A stretch of DNA of 64,000 nucleotides from the NCBI RefSeq assembly GCF_000687475.1, contig NC_057322.1, forward strand, positions 1,922,001-1,986,000. The letters are read 5' to 3'. This document shows positions 40,214-48,249 of this stretch, one piece after another. The notes under the pieces are model-generated. The model saw nothing but the letters and a program-made list of their open reading frames with translations, was not told the DNA's origin and did no database searches. The translations under genes were made by a program, and so were the position numbers. The number at the start of each line of letters is the position of its first letter. Within the stretch, counting starts at the first letter, position 1. The stretch comes from Ustilaginoidea virens. Taxonomy: Eukaryota > Ascomycota > Sordariomycetes > Hypocreales > Clavicipitaceae.

Positions 40214-42629
40214 AGACCGAACAAGACTCGCAGGCCGCCTCGCTGTTGGGTTTCTCCAACCACCGCCACTACCACCAGCACCTTGCCCCCAGCCAGTCTC
40301 GACTGTCCTCGGACTCGGAATCCTCCTGGACGGACACTGGCGACATTGGCGACCAGCTAGGCGACCAGCGCGATCCTGTCCTTCTGCAGCTCCCCGACGA
40401 CCTTGACCAGGATCTCCTCGCTGGAGTCCAGAAGCGTCAGGCCAAAAACCAAAAGAAGGTCCGCATTCACGATCCGTCACCACGACGACCGTACCGTCGT
40501 TCGCAGTCACTGCCTCGCACCGTCACGAAAGAAGCCATCGAGATTCCTTACGTACGGACACCGAGACCCTCGCCCGCGCTGCGTTGCATCGGAGCCATCA
40601 TGTCGGGTCATTCCGGCTCCATCCACGGCCTCACGGGCAAGGCCTTAATGTACGAGCCACGAGCCTTCTTCCCTGGCTTTTTGGGCCCCGGAAAACGGCG
40701 ATGGAAAAACTGACTCGTTTGAACGCGCAGCTACTTTACCAGCATATTCGTTTCTCTCGGCGTATTTTTATTCGGTTATGATCAGGGCGTCATGTCGGGC
40801 ATTATCACGTATGACCCCTCCCTCTTGAAGAAGTCAACACGGGACTAGATGAGGTCGGCGCTGACTCGTTCACCTTCACCCCCCCCCCCCCCCCCCCCCA
40901 AAACCTTTTATTTGCAGTGGCCCATACTTCATTGATTATTTCAATCATCCATCGAAAGCGCATGTTGGCACTATGGTTGCCATTTTGGAAATCGGTGCCT
41001 TTATCTCGTCGCTCGTCGTTGGCCGTGTCGGCGACATTATTGGGCGCCGGCGCACCATCTTGTATGGCTCATGCATCTTCTTTGTCGGCGGAGCCTTGCA
41101 GACTTTGGCGACTTCCATGGCCATGATGATGGTCGGCCGCATCGTTGCGGGTTTGGGCGTCGGCATGCTCTCCACCATTGTACCCGTGTACCAGTCCGAA
41201 ATCTCGCCTCCGCACAACCGCGGAAAGCTGGCCTGCATCGAGTTCTCCGGCAATATCATTGGATACACGACGTCTGTGTGGGTAGACTACGGATGTGGCT
41301 TCATCGAGAGCAATCTGTCATGGCGAATCCCGCTCCTCATGCAGTGCGTCATGGGAGCCCTCCTTGGACTGGGCAGCTTGGTCATTGTGGAATCGCCCAG
41401 GTGAGTCGTTGTGCATCTGCCCGCAGGGATTGTGTGCGGAATGTTGCAAAAAAAAAAAAAAAAAAGAGCTGACGTGAATCTCCAGATGGTTACTCGACAA
41501 TGACCACGACGAGGAAGGCATGGTGGTTATTGCAAACCTCTACGGTGGCGGCGATATTCACGATGCCAAGGCTAGAGACGAGTATCGTGAAATCAAGATG
41601 AACGTTCTTTTACAACGGCAGGAAGGCGAGAGATCCTACTCGGAGATGTTCCGCAAATACCGGACCCGCGTCTTCATCGCAATGTCTGCTCAGGCGCTGG
41701 CGCAGCTCAACGGCATCAACGTCATCTCATACTACGCCCCCTACGTTTTCGAGTCGGCCGGATGGGTAGGCCACGATGCCGTGCTGATGACGGGTCTCAA
41801 CGGAATCACCTACTTCTTGTCCACCATCCCGCCATGGTACCTGGTAGACCGATGGGGTCGGCGGCCCATTCTGCTCTCCGGCGCAGTGGCCATGACGGTG
41901 TCCCTGTCTCTCATTTCCTACTTCATCTACCTGGACATTCGGTGGACGCCGAGAATGGTTGTCTTGTTTGTCATGATTTACAACGCAGCTTTTGGCTACT
42001 CGTGGGGGCCTATCCCCTGGCTGTATCCGCCCGAAATCCTCCCTCTCAGCATTCGGTCAAAGGGTGCCAGCCTGTCCACCGCCACGAACTGGGCCTTTAA
42101 CTGGCTCGTCGGCGAGATGACTCCAATTCTGCAGGAATGGATCAAGTGGCGCCTCTATCTTGTGCATGCCTTCTTCTGCGTGGTGTCCTTTGTGATAGGT
42201 AAGGTTTTGCTTGACGTTGTCGGGCTGTGATGGCGGACAAGCTGAACTAACGTGCCGGGTTTTGCAGTGTATTTTATTTATCCCGAGACTTGCGGAGTGC
42301 GTCTCGAAGATATGAATTCGATTTTTGGCGATGCGAGCACGGTCATGGGAACCCCGTCGGTGCATGGCGACACGGAATCGCTCATGCGGGCCGGCTCGCC
42401 GGGGCCCTCGCGAGACGTGAATATCGAAGCCGGCGGCGACAGGGGCGGCGACATGGACGACGACCACAAATCCAACAACTTTCAGACAAGCGGCGGCGAA
42501 GACGGAAGCATAGGCGGCTGGCTGTCGCGGATAGCGGCTCGTGGTCGATCACCCAGCATCAGCAGCGGCCGCCAGGGTCGATATGCTCCCCTGGGCCAGC
42601 AGGACGAGGCGAACCGCAACAACCGATGA
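40214..42629 (+). CDS. MFS sugar transporter (sugar porter family) with long cytosolic N-terminus; start codon unresolved
   Basis: Twelve-span monosaccharide transporter. Exons downstream are clear and in phase: up to 40649, 40731-40808, 40918-41400, 41486-42198, 42268-42629. Sugar-porter signatures are present: FLFGYDQGVMSG, GRVGDIIGRRRTI, VESPRWLLDNDHDEEG, QLNGINVISYYAP, GRRPIL and PETCGVRLEDM. Before the first membrane span the frame carries a hydrophilic extension (SSDSESSWTDTGDIG, KKVRIHDPSPRRP, KEAIEIP) of a kind I know from this fungal subgroup. No in-frame ATG lies between a remote one at 39685 and the internal ATG at 40600, so translation may begin in an upstream exon: an ATG at 40103 would need a weak-donor intron at about 40164-40213. 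The C-terminal tail is long and hydrophilic. Introns contain a 21-C run (40879-40899) and an 18-A run (41448-41465). The substrate is unknown. Confidence 0.9.
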
Positions 42630-43474
42630 AGCAGACGATGGATATAATATTACGGGCGAGCATAGAGTTTTTTTTGCATATAGATGGGCAAGCCTGACGA
42701 TATGCCTAGCGTGACTTTTTCTTCCTCTTCTTCTCTTTCTCTTGTGCTTTTCTCTCTCTCTCTGTTAAAGAACATGGGGGCCATCATCTGTATACCCACC
42801 TTTAGTGCTGGACCAGGGACGCTAGCCAGACGGCGCGTTGTTTGGACGCGAGACTTGGGGGTGTATGCATGACGGTGAAGCAGGAGAAATGGGACATCAT
42901 GTCTGGCGGACAGGATGGGCCTTTCACACAGCGAGCGGGCGAGTCGCGTGCTGGCGACGGTTTGCCCGATGGACGGACCGCGGGTTGGCTGCCGCGGAGT
43001 GTGTCTTGTCGAGGATGCGGCTAGACCCGAAGGACGGGGGCACGGATAGCTCAGCGGGCATTTTGCATACCTAGCCATCGGGTGCTGTCGACGTGATGGG
43101 CGTCTGCGTGATGGGCGTCTGTGTGATGGTACGTCTGCGTGATGGTGCGTCTGCGTGATGGGCGTCTGCGTGATGGTGCGTCTGCGTGGCAGTTGTCCAT
43201 CCTCATCTAGGGATGTAAAACAGTCGTTTCTATGGTGTATTCCGGTTTGTCGGCAGATGGCGCCCCCAGGGTCTGATGTGGTGGAAATGGTTACATACAG
43301 TACCACGCCTCCATACAGTGTACACTAGCACGATGCGAGCACCCAGCACTGTGCACCAACGTCGGACCTCAAAACCCTCCCACCGCCCCCCCCCTCAGGC
43401 GAACCGTCAACCGCCCGCGTCGCCATTTCCCACCAGCCATGGCGTAGAAACGCACACCCCGACAGAAAAGAGCC
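42630..43474. other. Intergenic region between the sugar transporter and the LYR protein
   Basis: It contains the transporter 3' region, with a CT-rich stretch at 42718-42770, and a 15/16-nt minisatellite (43093-43189). No gene is supported. Confidence 0.65.
43093..43189. repeat. Minisatellite with a 15/16-nt unit (GTGATGGGCGTCTGC)
   Basis: Six tandem copies in which the unit alternates between GTGATGGGCGTCTGC (15 nt) and GTGATGGTGCGTCTGC-like (16 nt) forms. It is intergenic, about 290 bp before the LYR gene. Confidence 0.92.
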
Positions 43475-43907
43475 ATGCCAGCGACGACGGAGACGATCCA
43501 CGCGTACCGCCACCTGTACCGCTCGCTCCTGCGGGCGGTGCAGTACGCCCCGCCCTGGCGGTACGTGGCGCGCGACCAGCTCCGCGCGGCGTTCCGCGAC
43601 CCCGGCGCCGGGGCGCTGGACGCCGAGGGCGCCAAGCGCACCCTGTGGTTCCTGCAGGCGGCCGCGAGGGAGCGCGGGCTGGAGCACCGCGTGCTGAAGA
43701 ACCTGCTGCGCGTGAGGCTGTTCAACCGGTGGGGGGGGGCGTGGAAGCAGGTGCTGCACCGGAGGGAAGGGTGAGTGAAGTGGTCCAACGGTGGTGGGTG
43801 TCGGTGCTGACGGGGACGGGGGTAGCGAGGGGGGGGATGAGGCGTGGCGGCATTACAGGATGACGGTGGGGATGTTGAATGCGAGCATGGGGTTGTGTCT
43901 GCGGTGA
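43475..43907 (+). CDS. LYR-motif mitochondrial-type protein (fungal DUF1763-like)
   Basis: Small LYR-family protein; such proteins usually assist assembly of respiratory complexes or mitoribosomes through the acyl carrier protein or the Fe-S machinery. Exons 43475-43770 and 43859-43907 give 114 residues. The motif YRHLYRSLLRAVQYAPP is at residues 11-27, followed by a second helix region (LRAAFRD) and basic helices (RVLKNLLRVRLFNRW). The second exon is inferred: a GTGAGT donor overlaps an in-frame TGA at the unspliced end, a CTGAC branch and ATTACAG acceptor follow, and the spliced tail reads MLNASMGLCLR. Unspliced, the protein would end at residue 99. It is convergent with frataxin, itself a mitochondrial Fe-S assembly protein. 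Confidence 0.8.
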
Positions 43908-43977
43908 GGGTGATGGGGATGGTGGTGATGGTGGTGATGGTGGTGATGGGGATGATGGGTGTGGTGAGGATGGGGTT

Positions 43978-44652
43978 GGGTTGCTGCTACGATGCGTGTT
44001 CAAGGGCATTCTGGAGATGGATTGTGTTCAAATAGACGGCTTGTCGAAAGGGTATGCTGGTACGATGCATGCTGAAGGGTATATCTGGCATGATGGATGT
44101 GTTCAAACTAGACGGCTTGTCGAAAGGGTATACTGGCTGCGATGCATGTTGAAGAATGTATGTGGATTGTTTCAAACGAGCTGGGTTATTGAAAGGGCAT
44201 ACTGGCTGCGAAGGCACGTTGAAGGATCTCCTGTGAGATGGCACCTGTTCAATTACTAGACGGTATACATGGAAAGGGTCTGGTATGCTGCTCCAATGTC
44301 ATGTTGAAGGATAGACATGGAGCTAGTACGTGTTTCAATAGTAGACGGCATGTTGAAAGGGCAAATTGCCACGCTGCTATGTAAAGGGCATGCCCGTCGT
44401 TTCTGTTCAATCTAGATGGGTTATTAAAAGGGTGTGCCGCTGTACAATATAGTAGAGGATATTTATATCTGGCAAGATAGATTGTGTTCCAACTAGATGG
44501 CCTATTGAAATGCTATACTGCTATGCTGCCCTGGTAAAAGAGCACTCGTAAGACAGCGCCTACTAAATACTCGACGGCATATATTGAACGGTTACACCAG
44601 CTGCAAAAGGATAGTGAAGGATACTTTTGTCAAGATGGCACGTGTTCAAACA
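43978..44652. repeat. Degenerate tandem array, about nine units of about 76 nt
   Basis: Units begin near 44016, 44092, 44161, 44237, 44316, 44392, 44476, 44552 and 44634 (spacings 76, 69, 76, 79, 76, 84, 76, 82), with part of a unit before the first. Shared blocks in order: GATGG, TGTTCAA, TAGACGGC, TTGAAAGGG, TACTGGCTGC, GATGCATGTTGAAGG. The unit length is not a multiple of three and copies diverge with stops, so it is not coding. It fills the gap between the convergent LYR and frataxin genes and is visibly more AT-rich than its surroundings. A GGTGAT/GGGGAT tract (43905-43975) precedes it. I do not recognise the sequence. Confidence 0.85.
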
Positions 44653-44754
44653 TGCACTCACTTCGTAACAGTCATCATCTTGTCATGGCTCAGGTTGCCA
44701 CGCCACTGCTATTCTACATTCGACAACCCCATCGTACAAACCTGCCGGCGCCCG

Positions 44755-45458
44755 TCAACTCGACGCCGGCTCAATCGCCACATCCAGCTCCGCCAAGATC
44801 AGCTCGCTCAGGCTCACGCCGTCCCGCGTATAGATCCAGCCCCCGCTACCGGTGCCTTCCTTGTCGGCCTGGCCCTCGCCCAGGATGCACCAGTCGTAGC
44901 GTTTGGGCCCGGAAACCGGGCTCGACAGCCAGATCTGCTTGTTGGGCGGCTGCTTGTTGATGACGTACGTGCCCTTGCCGGCCACGGCGATGGTCATGAC
45001 GCCCGACTGCTTGCGACGGTCAGCAGCCCGAACCGCGCGCGGACCCGCGGGGGAAAGGGGGAGCCCGGCGCAGCAAGGGGGGAAACAATCACACGCACCG
45101 AATACTCAATGTCAATGTCTTCCCGCGCGTCCTGCAGCTGCTCAAACTTGGACAGCACGGCGTCCAGGTAGCTGTCCGCGAGCTCGTGGTACTGGCCCTC
45201 GGAGAGGTCGGCCACGCCGATGCTGGTCTGCACCTCGGCCACGTCGTGCTTGGCCGGGTTGTCGGTCTCGGGCATGATGCCCCTGCCGCGAAGGGGCGAC
45301 GCCGACAACGCTCTGCTGGGGGGTCGGGCTGAGCTTCGGCCGGCGGCGGCGGCGGCGGCGGCTGCAGGAAGCAGTTGAGCGGCCGGGCGGGTCGCGGCCG
45401 GGCGGCGTGCAGCCTGGGCTAGGAGCCGGGATATCTGGCGGGTTGCCTGTCGGGACAT
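44755..45458 (-). CDS. YFH1: Frataxin (mitochondrial iron-sulfur cluster assembly)
   Basis: Mitochondrial matrix protein that stimulates the cysteine desulfurase complex and binds iron. Exons 45099-45458 and 44755-45006 give 203 residues; the donor is GTGCGT and the acceptor AAGCAG. The N-terminus ([19 protein letters not shown], Arg- and Ala-rich with a poly-Ala run) is a clear mitochondrial presequence. The frataxin fold follows: acidic helix 1 ([21 protein letters not shown]), acidic ridge ([17 protein letters not shown]), then [28 protein letters not shown] and the C-terminal helix with [11 protein letters not shown]. All conserved acidic and Trp positions are present. Confidence 0.96.
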
Positions 45459-46014
45459 GGCTGCCGGGGAGGGGAGGGGGCGATCAATGGCAGGTTTTTT
45501 TTTAATGCTTTTCTTTTGTTTTTCTTTTCTTTTGGGGGGGGATAAGGAGGAGATGTCGTCGCTCAGGTTTTTCGGGGTCGGGACACTGCAAGGCGGGATT
45601 CGGATCGAGACAGGGAAAATGCCTGTTTTTTCGAGTGGAGGTCGGCGCTGGCGTGGATGGGAAGCGGGGACGAGGATGGCGGCACGAGGATGGCGGCACG
45701 AGGATAGCGAATCAAGCTGGGCTAGGTGAGGGAGGAGAAGGGTTTGGCTTGCAGAAGGGCCGGATCAAGGCAAGGCGTCGTGTCGTGTCGTGTCGTGGTG
45801 ATGTGACTGGCGACTGGGGACGCTTGCCGAGCTGCAGCTGTCAATACCAGCTGCGTGCACCGGCTGGCAGTTGCGTGGGGCCCGCCGTACCCCACCTGGC
45901 ACCCGCCAGACGTTTCCATCGCCAGCCAGCAGTCATCCATCAGCTCAAGTCTGCGTCGCTCAACTTCTCACCTTCTCACCTCCCCCCTCCCACGCAAGGC
46001 ATGCCCTCGCCATC
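45459..46014. promoter_or_regulatory. Divergent promoter region between frataxin and AP-3 sigma
   Basis: 556 bp separate the two start codons. It contains a T/G-rich tract at 45495-45540, GAGGATGGCGGCAC tandem copies near 45673-45705 and a TCGTG pentanucleotide repeat near 45778-45798. No specific factor site is recognised. Confidence 0.55.
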
Positions 46015-46658
46015 ATGATCAATGCCTTTCTGGTCTTCAACGGCCAAGGCCAGCCCCGGCTGACCAAGTTCTACACCCAGCTGGTACGCCCCCCTCTCTG
46101 GCTTGGCCCCCTCGTTCCCGGCCTGACGCCCCGGGCCCCCTCCCGCCCCCCGCCGCGCAGGAAACCAGCATCCAGCAGCGGCTGATTTCGGAAATATTCA
46201 CCCTGGTGTCGAACCGCCCCGCCGGCTCCTGCAACTTCCTGCCGCTGCCTCCGCTCCTCGCCGCCTCGGGCACCTCCCACTCGTCCGACGAGGAGCAAAA
46301 CGACGTGCCGTCCCTGGTCACGTACCGAAACTACGCCACCCTCTACTTCATCGTCATCTCGACATCGACCGAGTCGCCCCTCGCGCTCATCGACCTGATT
46401 CAGGTCTACGTCGAGGCCCTCGACAAGCTTTTCGAGAATGTCTGCGAGCTGGACCTCATCTTCAACTTTGAGACCCTGCACGCCGCGCTGTCCGAGATGA
46501 TCATTGGCGGCGTCGTCATCGAGACGAACCTGGACCGCATCGTCTCGGGCGTGCGCGCGCAGGGGACCGTGGCCAAGCGGCCGGTGAACGAGGGGAGGAG
46601 CACGGGCATTGGCTCGGGTCTGGGCATGAGTGCGAATTTCGCCTGGGCTACGAGATGA
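46015..46658 (+). CDS. APS3: AP-3 complex subunit sigma
   Basis: Small subunit of the AP-3 adaptor, which sorts cargo from Golgi or endosomes to the vacuole. Exons 46015-46083 and 46161-46658 give 188 residues. The protein starts MINAFLVFNGQGQPRLTKFY, the usual sigma-adaptin opening, and carries NYATLYFIVISTSTESPLAL, IDLIQVYVEALDKLFENVCE, LDLIFNFETLHAALSEMIIGG and VVIETNLDRIV. A loop with Ser, Asp and Glu (residues about 55-70) is longer than in yeast. The C-terminal extension is Gly/Ser-rich and probably disordered. The donor is GTACGC and the acceptor GCGCAG. Confidence 0.96.
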
Positions 46659-47022
46659 TGGCGGGACATTTGCTCCACGAGAGCCGCTTGGTCGGCGGTG
46701 CTGTGCATGAGGTGTTGAACGTGGCTTTCTGCTTCTTCCTCTTCTTCTTCTTCTTCTTTTCCTTATTTACGCCTGGTTCCATTGTACACTAGAATGGGCG
46801 GGCTTTGGGCTATGAATGAGGTGTTGTACATGACGTTTTTCTTCTTGCTTTTTTCTTTTTTTTTTTCCCACGCGTCTTTTCCGTTATACACCAATGGGCG
46901 GACCTCTGTCCATAGAGAGGCCATAATCGGCTATGCTCTGAATACGGCGCCGCCCGTGAGTGACCATCATTTGCCATTGACTGTTGTTATGCAACGGGCA
47001 CAAAGAGAGGTTATGCAGCGCC
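46659..47022. other. Convergent intergenic region between AP-3 sigma and the unknown mitochondrial-type gene
   Basis: A short convergent 3' region with CTT-rich runs (46733-46760) and T-rich runs (46850-46870). No gene is seen. Confidence 0.7.
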
Positions 47023-47643
47023 CTAAGCACCCGTTGATGTACCATGATTCGCATCGTCAACATTGTCGTCATTTAGAGACCGGGTCCGGTTTCTCGGGAG
47101 CCGGGTGAGGGTAAGGTTCCGGCGCATCCCTTCGTCTCTCATGTCGTTTATCTGGATCGACGACTCCAAAGAGGTGAATTGCGTGTTTGCGCATCTATCG
47201 GCTCGGTAAGCGCGTGCCGATGGCTTCGGAAGCAAAGAGAAGGGGGCCAAAGACGCAAATACCTCTTCGGATGGCTTGTATTGCTTGCCCCACCATTCAA
47301 ACTCGGAGTAAAACAGCAGCCATACAAGCGCAGCTGTGACTGTTGGTGAGCCACGACGGCCAAAAGGACAAGTCTCGACGTGACGATGCTGCGCCTTACC
47401 GGCAATGGTTGCTAGCTGCGCCAGCTTGACGCCTTTCTCCCACCTGGGCGATCTGCCGGCCAGGAGAACCCTCCGCTTGTACTTCTTCTCGAACCGCAGC
47501 TGCTGGGCGTGGTTGAGTTCCTTGAAGTCCGGTGGCCATACCTTGCGCGCCTTGTAAGGATTGCTGGCGATGGCGGATTGCGCTGCCTTGGCGACGGACT
47601 CCTTGGCTGCTTGCGCTAGCCGCCTCGTGGATGCTGCAAACAT
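47023..47643 (-). CDS. Unrecognised small membrane protein, probably mitochondrial
   Basis: I do not recognise a named family with confidence. The proposed exons 47400-47643, 47263-47339 and 47023-47151 give 149 residues. The N-terminus MFAASTRRLAQAAKESVAKAA is Arg/Ala/Ser-rich and looks like a mitochondrial presequence. A conserved-looking basic block (VWPPDFKELNHAQQLRFEKKYKRR) precedes one hydrophobic span (VTAALVWLLFYSEFEWWGKQY). The donors GTAAGG and GTATTT are acceptable. Both proposed introns (60 and 111 nt) are multiples of three without stops, so intron-retaining forms would also be open; the third exon is the least certain. The ATG at 47643 is preferred to a non-ATG upstream extension. 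Head-to-head with LeuRS, 471 bp apart. Confidence 0.65.
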   Translation of the reverse strand: MFAASTRRLAQAAKESVAKAAQSAIASNPYKARKVWPPDFKELNHAQQLRFEKKYKRRVLLAGRSPRWEKGVKLAQLATIAGKAQHRHVETCPFGRRGSPTVTAALVWLLFYSEFEWWGKQYKPSEEVFASLAPFSLLPKPSARAYRADRCANTQFTSLESSIQINDMRDEGMRRNLTLTRLPRNRTRSLNDDNVDDANHGTSTGA

Positions 47644-48114
47644 GGCTGAGGTGGTGGTGCTGGGCCCAATTTGCCATGAGATGAAGCCGGCATGGACAAG
47701 TAGAATGCATTCAAATATCAACTGGTGTGAGTCTGGTTGCAGTGGTAACTTTGTACTATGGTGGTGTCACCGGGAAAACAGCGGCACCGCCTCCGATTCG
47801 GGAACCTGGAGACCTGAGGCCCAGGGGGGGAGCCCCGTCCTTCCTCTCTGCCTGCCCCGCCATTCCACCCCGCCTGCCTGCCTCCCTCAATGACTCGAGA
47901 GGGGGAAGAAAAAAAAAAAAAGGGAAGAAAACTCGACAGTCGCCCTTGTGGGAAACACTGATTGCCTGGGGTTGGTCATCAGGTGCAGCCGCGGCGCAAT
48001 TAGACCCTCGCGAAGGAGTCAAAGGTAAGGACCCATTCCGCAGAGAATACGACATGCCGCCTGGCTTCCAGTCATGGGAACAAGAACGTTGATGCCCCGC
48101 AGCTTCTCACCATC
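47644..48114. promoter_or_regulatory. Divergent promoter region between the unknown gene and leucyl-tRNA synthetase
   Basis: 471 bp between the two start codons. A poly-A run near 47909-47922 and pyrimidine-rich CCTGCC repeats are visible. No specific site is recognised. Confidence 0.5.
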
Positions 48115-48216
48115 ATGGCTGCCATTTCCGTGCCCAAGGCCATGGAGGCCTTGACCATCTCGAAGACCAAAGAGCTGAAAGGGGTAGGTGAATCGCCAAT
48201 GCAATGCGTCTTTGGA

Positions 48217-48249
<33 letters not shown>

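Noticed and set aside
40600..40713. Internal ATG at 40600 as the sole start of the sugar transporter
   Set aside because: Possible but not preferred: the upstream frame carries ordered hydrophilic blocks of the kind seen in this transporter subgroup, so the true start probably lies further 5'.
43879..44259. 126-codon plus frame running into the 76-nt array
   Set aside because: The array unit is not a multiple of three, copies change frame and carry stops, and the spliced LYR gene ends before it.
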